NCBI RefSeq assembly: GCF_004358755.1
Contig: NZ_SMZY01000002.1
Coordinates: 1,116,001-1,180,000 of the forward strand
Reading direction: 5' to 3'
Source: Peribacillus frigoritolerans
GTDB taxonomy: Bacteria > Bacillota > Bacilli > Bacillales > Bacillaceae
Length of the DNA: 64,000 nucleotides
Below, one piece after another: positions 46,156-55,129 of this stretch. Below the pieces are notes generated by a model. It was not told where the DNA came from, searched no databases, and saw only the letters and a program-made list of their open reading frames with translations. A program made the translations under genes and the position numbers. Within the stretch, counting starts at the first letter, position 1, and each line of letters starts with the position of its first letter.

Positions 46156-46313
46156 ATTATTTCACCTCTTTACTGCGTTCGGGCTTTTCTCTTACTGCTA
46201 GAATAACATAGCTCTATTGCGTGAAGGAGAGGTAAGTGTTTCCGTTTCTAGCTTGGACATCCAATTAGCATCTTTAGTATACTTGGAGGACTACTGATAG
46301 ATAGGGGATTACA

Positions 46314-47222
46314 ATGAAAATTAGGGGAGAATGGATGGAATTTCCGGTAAAGAAAGATTGGGCAGGAATTTCCCTCCAGCAAATGCTGAGAGAAAAAATG
46401 AAGGTGCCAAAGACGCTCGTTCATAAGTGGCGGATGGACCGCGAAGTAAAAGTGAATGATGCAGAGCCAAACTGGACATCGCCGTTAAATGAAAAAGACT
46501 CCGTTATGATTCGTTTATTTCAGGATGAGGAATTTGATATCACTCCCGAATACATGGAGCTTGATTTATTATTCGAGGACGAACATTTTCTCATTATCAA
46601 TAAGCCTGCCGGAATGGATACACATCCGAATGAACCCGGTCAAACGGGCACGCTCGCTAATGGAATCGCCTTTCATTTTCAGATGCAGGGGTTTTCCAGA
46701 AAAATAAGGCATATTCACAGATTGGATCACGATACATCTGGTGCGATTGTATTTGCCAAACATGCCTTATCACATGCTATCCTGGACCGCCTCCTTGAAG
46801 ATAGGCTGATCAAAAGGACTTATACAGCCATCGTACAAGGGAAAATGAAGCAGAAAAAAGGAAAGATTGACAAGCCGATCGGAAAAGACCGTCACCATCC
46901 GGTCCGCCGCAGAGTATCACCGGGCGGACAGCCTGCATTAACTCATTTTAAAACGGAAGGTTATAATACCCGATTTGATGTATCTCTTGTCAGGGTTCAG
47001 CTCGACACAGGCCGCACCCATCAGATTCGTGTCCATTTAAGCCATATTGGCTATCCGATTTCCGGGGATGACTTATACGGCGGGAACAAAAACCTGATTG
47101 ACCGCCAAGCTCTGCATGCATCAGAAATTTCAGTTATGCATCCTTTTACAGATGAAAATGTGACTGTAACCGCGGACTACCCTGACGATATGAAAAAATT
47201 AATGATGAAGCTGGAGTTTTAA
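46314..47222 (+). CDS. yhcT: RluA-family pseudouridine synthase
   Basis: 302 residues. The catalytic Asp is in HRLDHDTSGAIVFAKH (around residue 143); other RluA marks are INKPAGMDTHPNEPGQTGTL, LDTGRTHQIRVHLSHIGYPI and GDDLYGG. An S4-like N-terminal part precedes the synthase domain. It isomerises uridines in rRNA or tRNA; the target site cannot be told from sequence. An alternative start at 46335 has the better ribosome binding site (AGGGGAG), but the family length favours 46314. Confidence 0.92.
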   Translation: MKIRGEWMEFPVKKDWAGISLQQMLREKMKVPKTLVHKWRMDREVKVNDAEPNWTSPLNEKDSVMIRLFQDEEFDITPEYMELDLLFEDEHFLIINKPAGMDTHPNEPGQTGTLANGIAFHFQMQGFSRKIRHIHRLDHDTSGAIVFAKHALSHAILDRLLEDRLIKRTYTAIVQGKMKQKKGKIDKPIGKDRHHPVRRRVSPGGQPALTHFKTEGYNTRFDVSLVRVQLDTGRTHQIRVHLSHIGYPISGDDLYGGNKNLIDRQALHASEISVMHPFTDENVTVTADYPDDMKKLMMKLEF

Positions 47223-47369
47223 TGGGCTAATTTCTGAGGTTTGAGAAAATAATTTCCAAATCACCAGATTTACTTGCCGAAAAGAACTATTACTTTTCAA
47301 AACAAAAGATGTACTTGCGGAATCGAACACTTTACTATCTTTTTTCCAAATGTCTCCTAACATAAAGAA

Positions 47370-47394
47370 AATGCCCCGGATCATCCGGGGCATT
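47370..47394. terminator. Terminator of the GNAT gene
   Basis: AATGCCCCGGAT-ATCCGGGGCATT type hairpin with T-rich flank, just beyond the stop at 47398. The 147 bp between yhcT and this hairpin show no gene. Confidence 0.85.
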
Positions 47395-47397
47395 CTT

Positions 47398-47823
47398 TTA
47401 TAATTTCTTATTAAACACATGACTAACCCGGTCAAAACCCATCTTTTCTTCATAAAAACGGTGAGCATCAATTCGCTGATTTCCTGAGCTCAGCGTAATC
47501 ATGCCGCAGCCGGATGCCTCAGCAAGCTGTTCCACGTAATGCAGCAGTTTTTCTCCAAATCCACGTGACCGTGCTGCTTCATCTGTCACTAAATCATACA
47601 CATAAATATGCTTATCGTTATAGAAATTTGTCAGTTCAATAATACCCGCTAATGCCTTAACCTGTTCATCTTCATAAAGTCCGATTAATCGGTACCCCTG
47701 CTTCCTCATTGGTTCGAGCAGCTTAAGGTACTCTTCCTCGCTGAGCTGTGTACGCAATTGAGACATAACCGGATAAGCTTTTTTAAAATTTTCTTCCCCT
47801 GCAATCTCCCTAATGGCAATCAT
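47398..47823 (-). CDS. GNAT-family N-acetyltransferase
   Basis: 141 residues of the GNAT fold. Acetyl-CoA-binding motif A is VTDEAARSRGFGEKLLHYVE (around residue 80), followed by ITLSSGNQRIDAHRFYEEKMGF near the C-terminus. The substrate is not predictable. ATG preceded by GGGAGGCGA. It is downstream of the sortase gene (20-bp gap), so co-transcription is likely. Confidence 0.87.
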   Translation of the reverse strand: MIAIREIAGEENFKKAYPVMSQLRTQLSEEEYLKLLEPMRKQGYRLIGLYEDEQVKALAGIIELTNFYNDKHIYVYDLVTDEAARSRGFGEKLLHYVEQLAEASGCGMITLSSGNQRIDAHRFYEEKMGFDRVSHVFNKKL

Positions 47824-47843
47824 GAAAAAATCGCCTCCCGCTG

Positions 47844-48431
47844 CTAGTTTACTTTTTCAGCATAAATAATGTAGCGCTCAGGCGCATTTCCGACAAAACT
47901 GAAAGGATAGCATGTCGTTAAAATCAGCTCTTCTTTTTCATTTTGCAGCGTAATCACACTCATGTCATCTGCATCGACAATTTTAGTCGACTTTATTTTG
48001 TACTCAAATTCGCCATAGGGAAGGAGTATGGTTAATGAATCGCCAATTTCCAGGTCTCCTGCTTTGCGGAACACAGTATCTCTGTGCCCTGACAGGACTA
48101 TCTGGCCGTTTTCATTCGGATAGTAGCTTCCCTTGTAGTGCCCTACTCCCTTTTCCAGATCCTCCGGGTCGGTTCCTTCTACTATCGGAAGCTCTGCATC
48201 CAAGCGGTCAATCTTAAGAATTCCTGCTGCATTCCCAATCTCAGGCTCATACCTCTTCTCGGGTGTTGGAGAAGGCATTTTCTTCTCATCTGCAGACCTG
48301 ATCGCAGCCTGTGCATCCGCCAATGACTGGTTTGTTTTCACATTGGTTTGAACAATCTGCCATACACCATAACCTGTAAAAAGAAGGCCAGCAGCTATTA
48401 ACAAAAGCGAAAAGAATTTGAATGCATTCAT
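47844..48431 (-). CDS. yhcS: Class D sortase
   Basis: 195 residues: N-terminal signal anchor (FFSLLLIAAGLLFTGYGVWQ) and an extracytoplasmic sortase domain with the catalytic His in LSGHRDTVFRK (around residue 118) and Cys in LTTCYPFSF (around 175), then Arg in APERYIIYA. Class D sortases of Bacillus attach proteins with LPxTx-type signals to peptidoglycan, YhcR in B. subtilis. No gene encoding such a substrate is visible in this window, unlike the B. subtilis neighbourhood. Confidence 0.92.
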   Translation of the reverse strand: MNAFKFFSLLLIAAGLLFTGYGVWQIVQTNVKTNQSLADAQAAIRSADEKKMPSPTPEKRYEPEIGNAAGILKIDRLDAELPIVEGTDPEDLEKGVGHYKGSYYPNENGQIVLSGHRDTVFRKAGDLEIGDSLTILLPYGEFEYKIKSTKIVDADDMSVITLQNEKEELILTTCYPFSFVGNAPERYIIYAEKVN

Positions 48432-48566
48432 AGATCAGGCACTTCTCCTTTTTTATTACAAAACAACCATCAGCCTTTTTAAAGTAATCCGCACAATTTA
48501 TCATTCTGATTATACCAAATATCACAAAATTGCACAGAAGAATTTTCCAGAAAACAGACAAATTTA

Positions 48567-48600
48567 AAAAACAGGCTATCCTTAGAGGACAGCCTGTTTT
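48567..48600 (-). terminator. Terminator of the aldo/keto reductase gene
   Basis: AAAACAGGCT-TCC ... GGA-AGCCTGTTTT hairpin, immediately downstream of the stop at 48616. Confidence 0.85.
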
Positions 48601-48615
48601 ATGACTTACTCGCAA

Positions 48616-49446
48616 TTAAAAATCAAAATTATCCGGATCCGGACCTACACGCTCGTCGCGGTTTAATCCATCGATTTGCTCCATCTCTTCCTGAGATAAT
48701 TCAAAGTCGAAGATTGACGTATTATCATAGATGCGATGTTCTTTTACAGACTTTGGAATCGTTACAACTTCGTTTTGAAGATCCCAGCGCAGGATGACTT
48801 GAGCTACAGATTTACCATGCTTTTCAGCAATTGCTGTTAATGTTTCGTCATCAAGAAGTTTTCCCTGCATAAGCGGTGACCAAGCTTCAAGCTGAATGCT
48901 GTGCTGAATGCAGAAAGCCTGAAGTTCTTTTTGAGTTAAACGCGGGTGGTATTCCACTTGATTAACCATCGGTACAATCTCAGCATCCTTGATTACGTCT
49001 TCAAGATGGTGAATTTGGAAATTGCTCACGCCGATTGCTTTTACTTTTCCTTCTTTGTAAAGCGTCTCAAGCGCTCTCCATGTATCTTTATACTTGCCTT
49101 CTACCGGCCAGTGAATGAGATATAAATCCAAGTATTCCAAGCCAAGCTTTTTCATGCTTTCATCGAAAGCTTTTAATGTTGATTCATATCCTTGATCTGC
49201 GTTCCACACTTTGGTTGTGATGAAAAGCTCTTCACGGGGAACGCCGCTTTCTTTAATCCCTTGTCCTACGCCTTCTTCATTTCCATAGACAGCTGCAGTA
49301 TCAATGCTTTTATAGCCTGCTTCAATTGCCCATTTCACTGAATTGACAACCTCAGATCCTTCTTCTACTTTAAATACGCCAAGCCCGAACCAGGGCATTT
49401 TAACGCCATTATGTAACACAGTTGTGTCCTGAAGATTTTTCGCCAT
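48616..49446 (-). CDS. yvgN: Aldo/keto reductase, glyoxal/methylglyoxal reductase type
   Basis: 276-residue NADPH-dependent AKR. The catalytic tetrad is visible: Asp and Tyr in [15 protein letters not shown], Lys in FITTKVWN and His in [15 protein letters not shown] contacts in [10 protein letters not shown]. The sequence follows B. subtilis YvgN closely ([27 protein letters not shown]), which reduces methylglyoxal and glyoxal. Single-gene unit. Confidence 0.92.
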   Translation of the reverse strand: MAKNLQDTTVLHNGVKMPWFGLGVFKVEEGSEVVNSVKWAIEAGYKSIDTAAVYGNEEGVGQGIKESGVPREELFITTKVWNADQGYESTLKAFDESMKKLGLEYLDLYLIHWPVEGKYKDTWRALETLYKEGKVKAIGVSNFQIHHLEDVIKDAEIVPMVNQVEYHPRLTQKELQAFCIQHSIQLEAWSPLMQGKLLDDETLTAIAEKHGKSVAQVILRWDLQNEVVTIPKSVKEHRIYDNTSIFDFELSQEEMEQIDGLNRDERVGPDPDNFDF

Positions 49447-49593
49447 GATTGTTTCCCCTTTCAGCTTATCAGATTACCTACATTATCTGATAAACTTCTG
49501 CGAAATCCAAAATATATGCCTCATTTTTTCTATTTCCATGTTCTTTTGCTAAAATGAAAGAAGATTGTCATGTGAAAGGGTGCGGTTTGTGAA

Positions 49594-50430
49594 ATGGAAA
49601 CGAAAGAGCAGCTCCTCATTCAATTAAAAGAGATTGAAAAATGGGAAGATGATCAAAAAGGATTATTCTTCTGGGAAAAAATCGGCCGGATTCCCTTTAA
49701 ATTATTGGATAAGCTGACACCTGCTTTTATTCAAAAAAAAATCGGTGTTCTGCTTGATGAACTCGGCAGCTTTATTCAAAGCGGCGGCAAATATTTAACA
49801 CAGAAAAACGGCATTTTTAAAAAAGTCCAGCTCCTCGTTCCAGGTGAGACAGTAAGTACAATCGATGATATGAAACATGTGCCCTTAAAAGTCATGAATC
49901 TTGTAAGCAGCGATCTGAGGACAAATCGCGGGAATGTCGCTACAGTACAGGGGGCGACAACCGGATTCGGAGGAATTTTCACACTGGCAGTCGACATCCC
50001 AGTGCTGCTCGGACTTTCCTTAAAAACGCTGCAGGAGATTGCCATTGCTTATGGTTATGATCCTGAAGACAAGGATGAGCGGATTTTTATCGTTAAGTGC
50101 CTGCAGTTTGCATCAGCAGACATTGTCGGCAAACAAGCGATATTAAATGAATTGTCAGGCTATTATAACCGCAGCATGGAGCCTGCCGAAATGATGTCAA
50201 AGCTGCAGGGATGGCGTGAGGTGGTTTATACCTACCGCGACCATTTCGGGCTGAAAAAACTGCTGCAGATGGTGCCCGTTGCCGGCATGCTGTTCGGTGC
50301 GTATACAAATCGTTCAATGGTAAAGGATATTGCTGAAACGGGGATTATGTTATATCAGAAAAGAAGAATTCTTGAGAGGCTTGCGTCTGATCCCGTCATG
50401 ATCATAGAAGAAAAAGGAACTCAGCGATGA
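49594..50430 (+). CDS. EcsC-family protein
   Basis: 278 residues of the EcsC family (VQGATTGFGGIFTLAVDIPV and VPVAGMLFGAYTNRSMVKDI are typical glycine-rich stretches; ILNELSGYYNR between). Members are soluble or peripheral proteins with a hydrophobic core; the role is unknown. The stop codon lies inside the terminator hairpin shared with the convergent DoxX gene. Monocistronic. Confidence 0.82.
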   Translation: METKEQLLIQLKEIEKWEDDQKGLFFWEKIGRIPFKLLDKLTPAFIQKKIGVLLDELGSFIQSGGKYLTQKNGIFKKVQLLVPGETVSTIDDMKHVPLKVMNLVSSDLRTNRGNVATVQGATTGFGGIFTLAVDIPVLLGLSLKTLQEIAIAYGYDPEDKDERIFIVKCLQFASADIVGKQAILNELSGYYNRSMEPAEMMSKLQGWREVVYTYRDHFGLKKLLQMVPVAGMLFGAYTNRSMVKDIAETGIMLYQKRRILERLASDPVMIIEEKGTQR

Positions 50431-50441
50431 GTTCCTTTTTT
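50411..50441. terminator. Bidirectional terminator between EcsC and DoxX genes
   Basis: AAAAAGGAACTCA-GCGA-TGAGTTCCTTTTTT; the TGA of the EcsC gene forms the first base pairs after the loop. Confidence 0.9.
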
Positions 50442-50444
50442 AGA

Positions 50445-50846
50445 TTAAAAGAATAATGCATCAAGTGAATAAGCGCCTGCACCTGTTAAAGCTACGCCTA
50501 TGGCTACAGCAAGCAAAGTCAGGTTGAATTCATATCCGTTTTGCGCAGCCCAGAAACCGTTCGGGGCATGAACTTTCACGATCGCTACAAGCATTGTGCC
50601 GGCTAATGCAGCTCCTGCAAGCGGAGTAAGGAAGCCTGCGGCAAAAAACGCTCCGCCGGCAAACTCAGCCAGCCCTGCGAGGACAGCCATTGCTACTCCA
50701 GGCTTGATGCCAATCGATTCGAAGAATCCCCCTGTGCCTTTAATTCCATGACCTCCAAATGAACCAAACAGCTTTTGAGCTCCATGAGCCATGAACGAAA
50801 GTCCAATCACTAAACGAATAAGTAAAAGTCCTAAATCTAATAACAT
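50445..50846 (-). CDS. DoxX-family membrane protein, CatD/MhqP-like
   Basis: About 133 residues with four spans (LLLIRLVIGLSFMAHGAQKL; GVAMAVLAGLAEFAGGAFF). HGAQKLFGSFGGHGIKGTGG resembles B. subtilis CatD (YfiD), part of quinone/catechol resistance; MhqP is another DoxX protein in the same stress response. The start is placed at the fourth-codon ATG (50846), which has AAGG at good spacing. Two MhqR-like palindromes lie upstream, supporting a thiol/quinone-stress role; no partner gene is adjacent. Confidence 0.82.
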   Translation of the reverse strand: MLLDLGLLLIRLVIGLSFMAHGAQKLFGSFGGHGIKGTGGFFESIGIKPGVAMAVLAGLAEFAGGAFFAAGFLTPLAGAALAGTMLVAIVKVHAPNGFWAAQNGYEFNLTLLAVAIGVALTGAGAYSLDALFF

Positions 50847-50867
50847 TGTCATCATCCTTCTTTCAAT

Positions 50868-50885
50868 TATTTTTAATTCGAGATA
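50868..50885. promoter_or_regulatory. MhqR-like operator 1
   Basis: TATTTTTAATTCGAGATA agrees with the recalled MhqR consensus TATCTCGAATTCGAGATA at 15 of 18 positions, with an intact right half (AATTCGAGATA). It lies just upstream of the DoxX start. Confidence 0.5.
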
Positions 50886-50952
50886 TATGCTTAAAAAAAT
50901 TTACTCTTTCATATATATGCAGTCTCTGACGAGAAAATACTTTTAATTAAAA

Positions 50953-50970
50953 TATCTTGAATTCAAAGTA
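50953..50970. promoter_or_regulatory. MhqR-like operator 2
   Basis: TATCTTGAATTCAAAGTA agrees with the recalled MhqR consensus at 14 of 18 positions and is centred on GAATTC. The centre-to-centre distance to site 1 is 85 bp. The rest of the stretch to 51198 holds no gene I can support. Confidence 0.45.
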
Positions 50971-51198
50971 ATTATATTCTCTTTTTCACTTTCTGTCAAT
51001 CTCATATTTTTGTAATACTTTGCTCTAAAATATTTAATGAATGAAGAGATACAGTTCAAACAAATGGGAAACAACACAACATTCTCTCTCCCTTCTCTGA
51101 AATATTGGAGCATGGTTGTCATTGAATATTAGAAAAGCGCAGCCGTTATGACTGAGCAGTGCTGCGCTACCACTTGCCGCCAATGAAGCTCATAAATT

Positions 51199-51233
51199 AA
51201 AACGAGCCGCTTCTGCATGAAGCGGCTCGTTTT
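51199..51233 (-). terminator. Terminator of the subtilase gene
   Basis: AAAACGAGCCGCTTC-TGCAT-GAAGCGGCTCGTTTT, a 15-bp perfect stem ahead of the stop at 51241. Confidence 0.92.
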
Positions 51234-51240
51234 ATCTGTT

Positions 51241-53163
51241 CTATTGGACTACTGCAAAAGAGAAATCCTGAGTGCCTGACGGAACATTGTAAGCCTGTAC
51301 TTCAATCGTATAAGCCCCAGCTTCCGCATTCGGCAGAATAACCGTTTCTACATTGTTTCTGCCATCCCATTCACTGTTGTAAGGAGAAGTAAAATCGTTT
51401 CCTGTGTAAGTTTTTCCGCTTGGTGATTTTATGACAAGATCCAAATCATTGACGAGTGAAACAGATGCGGATGGATTTCCTGGATAATCTGTCCAGGCCA
51501 GTGCAATTCTAAGCGGTTTGCCGCTTGCAGCATGAAATGTATAAGCGGCTTTTTCATTAGTTCTCAGTGCTTTTGATTCGTTTGTAAATGCGGCATTGAC
51601 TGATTTGTCTAGAGTTACTCTGCCCCATCCCTGATTTCCGCTTGGATAGCCCAGCCCAAGGTCCTGTGCACCTGCAATCAGAACGGCTTTAATAAGGGAA
51701 GGCTTTGGTGTAATTCCTTTATTTTTTATAAAGTGTTCACGCAATAGCGCAACATTTCCCGCTACAAGGGGAGTCGCCATTGACGTTCCGCCCATATAAG
51801 CATATTTGCTGTTATAATTCGCCCAGAAAGATGAATCTGAGGCCAATGAAGATCGGGTCGACAATATAAATGTTCCAGGTGCGACGATATCAGGCTTCAC
51901 CCTCCCATCCGAAGTAAGTCCTCTTGATGAAAAAGCAGCGATTTGCTTAATATTATCCGCATATGTTCCAAAAGACGGGCGGTTATTTTCAGAAGCCCCT
52001 ACAGTAATCGCATTTTTAGCTGTTCCAGGCGTGTTCAGTGTTTTGGCATTCGGTCCTTCATTTCCTGCTGCAAACAGCACGGTCATATCATCGTTATTAT
52101 AAACATACTCATCCACTTGCTTTGATTCTGATGTATAAGCACCTGCAACTGGCGCCCCCCAGGAATTCGTATGGACTCTCGCTCCTGCACTGTATGCTTG
52201 TGAGAAAAGAGTATTAAGATTACTCGGCAATCCTCCAAGGCCACCGCCTGCATCCATAATCGACTGAAAAACGAGTCCGGCTTTAGGAGCCATCCCCTTG
52301 AACTGTGCGTCTCCAAGCACAGAACCTGCGACATGTGTTCCATGGCCGTTAGGATCACTTGAGTTGTTTGTCCGTCCTAATGCAAATAGAGCTTTGATCT
52401 TTCCGCCCTGAAAAGCCTCGTGCATAGAAGCATCGTTTCTGCCTGTATCAAGGCCTGTGTCTGCAATCGCAACTGTCTGGCCTGCACCTGAAAGTCCAAA
52501 TGTGCTGCTCGCCGCATTTACCTTCATGATGCCGGCAGCCACATCGTTGTTAAGCTGGAACGTATTTTCTTTTGCTATAAAAAGTGTATCTTCCTGAGAA
52601 GCATATTCGATAATTTCTATAAGATTTTTTTTCAATGCTTTTTTCTTCGATTTATCGACGTGTTTTAATTCAACATTAAGGAGCTTGCTGTATCCTGATT
52701 CAAAAAGAGCCGGATCTAATTTATATAAAGGCAGGTATGCTTTTACAGACGAAATTCCCTTTCTCTTTTTTAAAGAACGGACGGCTTTTTGATCCGCCTT
52801 CACCACAAATGCATAATCAGGGACATACTCAATGATTTCAGCACCTGCTCCTGTAATGGATAAACGGTCTGCTTCCGTTACTGGACCGCTTAACTGAACG
52901 ACATAAAGCGTGTTTTTCGAACTTGTCTGCTCAAGCTTCTTCAGCACATTCTTTGGAAGCTTGCTGACATAGCTCTCCATTTTGAACATGGCTTTTCCTC
53001 CGGACCGATTATGTCCGCTGAATGATGCTTGTCCTGTTTCCTTCAGTTTCAATTCCTGAAGCTGCTGCGGGGCAGCATCCGCCTGAACAACCGGCATAAA
53101 CACAACACTTCCAGCTAAACAAAGTGTCGTCATAAAAGCGGTCAACTTAACGCCTTTTCCCAA
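51241..53163 (-). CDS. Secreted subtilisin-like serine protease, KP-43 type
   Basis: 640-residue preproenzyme: signal peptide (about 1-30, VVQADA), a propeptide of about 175 residues, then the S8 catalytic domain starting near Asn206 (NDVAAGIMK). Catalytic Asp235 is in VAIADTGLDTGRND, His in GHGTHVAGSVLG and Ser in GGTSMATPLVAG. A C-terminal beta domain ends TIEVQAYNVPSGTQDF. Total length, cleavage site and motifs match the oxidatively stable alkaline protease KP-43 of Bacillus that I remember. No cell-wall sorting signal. Probably freely secreted. Confidence 0.93.
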   Translation of the reverse strand: MGKGVKLTAFMTTLCLAGSVVFMPVVQADAAPQQLQELKLKETGQASFSGHNRSGGKAMFKMESYVSKLPKNVLKKLEQTSSKNTLYVVQLSGPVTEADRLSITGAGAEIIEYVPDYAFVVKADQKAVRSLKKRKGISSVKAYLPLYKLDPALFESGYSKLLNVELKHVDKSKKKALKKNLIEIIEYASQEDTLFIAKENTFQLNNDVAAGIMKVNAASSTFGLSGAGQTVAIADTGLDTGRNDASMHEAFQGGKIKALFALGRTNNSSDPNGHGTHVAGSVLGDAQFKGMAPKAGLVFQSIMDAGGGLGGLPSNLNTLFSQAYSAGARVHTNSWGAPVAGAYTSESKQVDEYVYNNDDMTVLFAAGNEGPNAKTLNTPGTAKNAITVGASENNRPSFGTYADNIKQIAAFSSRGLTSDGRVKPDIVAPGTFILSTRSSLASDSSFWANYNSKYAYMGGTSMATPLVAGNVALLREHFIKNKGITPKPSLIKAVLIAGAQDLGLGYPSGNQGWGRVTLDKSVNAAFTNESKALRTNEKAAYTFHAASGKPLRIALAWTDYPGNPSASVSLVNDLDLVIKSPSGKTYTGNDFTSPYNSEWDGRNNVETVILPNAEAGAYTIEVQAYNVPSGTQDFSFAVVQ

Positions 53164-53512
53164 AACTACCAGCTCCTCAAGGTTCTATAATTAGAAGATT
53201 TTTCACTTTCTTCTATACTCTACTAATCTATCACACTGGTATAGATTGTTGTATTGGGAAAAAGACTTCTAAATATCTAAATGATCCCTGCAGGTTGAAA
53301 AGGTTTTCTCACATATAAAAATCATACTCCTGCCACTGTTGAAGGCATATCTCATGAGTCTTAAGATAGATAACCTTTTCAGTTTCTGAGGCTGTCTTCT
53401 CATAGATTGTTGCTTTTGTTAGGATATCGCGCTGGTTTGTCGCTCGAACTTTGGGAGCGAGGTGCGATTTCGAGGTGCAACGTGCAAGCCGAAAGCTCAC
53501 TACGTTCACATA

Positions 53513-53549
53513 AAAAAGATCTTCCCATGACTGCAGGAAGATCTTTTTT
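53513..53549. terminator. Terminator of the NAD(P)H oxidoreductase gene
   Basis: AAAAAGATCTTCC ... GGAAGATCTTTTT hairpin reaching the stop at 53549. The gap from here back to the protease start (53164-53512) holds no supported gene; it contains a GC-richer patch with TCGCTC/GAGCGA complementarity around 53435-53462. Confidence 0.85.
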
Positions 53550-54139
53550 CATTGTGTTTTCCCTATCATCTCAACAACTTCTCTTACTTCATTCAGCATA
53601 ATCTGCCTGGTTTCTTCATCAACATATTGCACGGAATAAATAAACTTATGGGCAAGCGTTTCGATTCCGCAAAAATTCATGATGCCAATATCAAACACAG
53701 CCTGCATCGCCATAGTCAATTGCGGAGGCTTAAGAGATTTTTCAGGCTGCCCCGTAGTCTGGAAAATCAGCGCCTGTTTTTCTTTCAGCAAGCCTTCCGG
53801 ACCTTCATCAGCATATCGAAAAGCAAAACCGTTGGTGAATACTCTGTCAAAATACCCTTTTAAAATAGCCGGCATCCCTGTCCACCATGTCGGAAAAACA
53901 AAGACCAGAATATCTGCCCAAATGATTTCTTTCTGTTCCGCCTGAATATCAGCCGGAATTTTATCCTGATAAAAGGATGTATAATCATCCTCTGTCAGAA
54001 TGGGATCAAACTTCATTTGATACAGATCCCTTTTTCTAACCTGAAATTCTTTGCTTGTAAATTCTTTTTCCACTGCATCACATATCGCTGCATTAAAGCT
54101 TTCAGGATTAGGATGAGCATAAATTATCAATACATTCAT
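53549..54139 (-). CDS. NAD(P)H-dependent flavodoxin-like oxidoreductase
   Basis: 196 residues of the flavodoxin_2 / NAD(P)H dehydrogenase (quinone) family. N-terminal FMN loop YAHPNPESFNAAI and the FAD/FMN-contacting FVFPTWWTGMPAILKGYFDR (around residue 75-95). Such enzymes do two-electron reduction of quinones and protect against redox cycling, or serve as ancillary subunits. The ATG is preceded by TTAGGAGAA. Single-gene unit; substrate unknown. Confidence 0.86.
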   Translation of the reverse strand: MNVLIIYAHPNPESFNAAICDAVEKEFTSKEFQVRKRDLYQMKFDPILTEDDYTSFYQDKIPADIQAEQKEIIWADILVFVFPTWWTGMPAILKGYFDRVFTNGFAFRYADEGPEGLLKEKQALIFQTTGQPEKSLKPPQLTMAMQAVFDIGIMNFCGIETLAHKFIYSVQYVDEETRQIMLNEVREVVEMIGKTQ

Positions 54140-54306
54140 TTCATTCTCCTAAAATCGCTTTTTTATTATTGTTTGCGGAGAATGGAAAAATTATGATTTT
54201 TCATTGTTTTTTTAAGAAGTTAACGTATATGTTATTTATTTTATGCTATATTCTGAAATTTTCACTATAATATAGATACTAATTGTCAGTAAAGGAGTGT
54301 ATAAAC

Positions 54307-55074
54307 ATGATCGAAAAATTCAAAGTAATCATCACATTACTTGGACGTGAAAGACAAATTACCGTCTATTTGCCTGAAAACTACGCAAACAGTTCTAAAG
54401 CTTATCCGGTCCTCTATATGCACGATGGACAAAATTTATTTGAAGACAGAGATGCAAGCTTTGGTGTCAGCTGGGGCATAAAGGATTACCTTGACCAGAG
54501 CGGCCTGGAGCTGATTGTCGTTGGCATTGACTGCAATCATGCAGGATACAATCGATTTAACGAATATGGTCCGTGGATCAACAAAGATCTTGCCAGGGAC
54601 CTGGCTGGACAGGACGTTAACCTTGGAGGGGAAGGTGAAGCGTACACCGGCTTCATCGTGGAGGAACTAAAACCGCTGATCGACAGCAAGTATCGAACAC
54701 TCCCTCGTGAAACTTCGATGGCAGGCTGTTCAATGGGCGGTTTAATTTCTACATATGCAGCATGCAAATATCCGCATATCTTCAGGAAAGTTGCTTCACT
54801 TTCATCTGCTTACTGGTTTAACCAGCATGAGATTGAAGCTCTGATAAAAGACAGTGATTTGTCAGCAATTGAAAAGTTTTATATGGATGTTGGCACAAAA
54901 GAAATAACGGCATCCATTCATCATCAGGATTACATTGATTCCAGTGACAATGTGTATGCCATTCTTAAAGATAAAATTGCCGATTGCCGCTATGAAGTAA
55001 TCGAAGATGCCGAACACAATGAAGCAGCCTGGAGAAAGAGAGTACCGGAGATTTTTAAGTATTTGTACTCATAA
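54307..55074 (+). CDS. Esterase of the putative-esterase (PF00756) family
   Basis: 255 residues, alpha/beta-hydrolase fold without signal peptide, so cytosolic. Nucleophile elbow AGCSMGGLISTYAA (around residue 145), substrate loop YMHDGQNLFEDRDASFG, and the catalytic His in EDAEHNEAAW. Distantly related in fold to the two domains of the secreted esterase at 16389. Start at 54307 follows AAAGGAGTG; TATAAT lies at 54266-54271. No operon partner: the tandem array begins 55 bp after the stop. Confidence 0.85.
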   Translation: MIEKFKVIITLLGRERQITVYLPENYANSSKAYPVLYMHDGQNLFEDRDASFGVSWGIKDYLDQSGLELIVVGIDCNHAGYNRFNEYGPWINKDLARDLAGQDVNLGGEGEAYTGFIVEELKPLIDSKYRTLPRETSMAGCSMGGLISTYAACKYPHIFRKVASLSSAYWFNQHEIEALIKDSDLSAIEKFYMDVGTKEITASIHHQDYIDSSDNVYAILKDKIADCRYEVIEDAEHNEAAWRKRVPEIFKYLYS

Positions 55075-55129
55075 TTTCAGGCTCTTTTTTCGTAAATTTT
55101 CTTGCTTGAGCTAGTCCGTTAAAAATCAG

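Noticed and set aside
51241-53163. Subtilase as substrate of the class D sortase
   Set aside because: The C-terminus ends in a beta domain (QDFSFAVVQ) with no LPxTx motif, hydrophobic span or basic tail.
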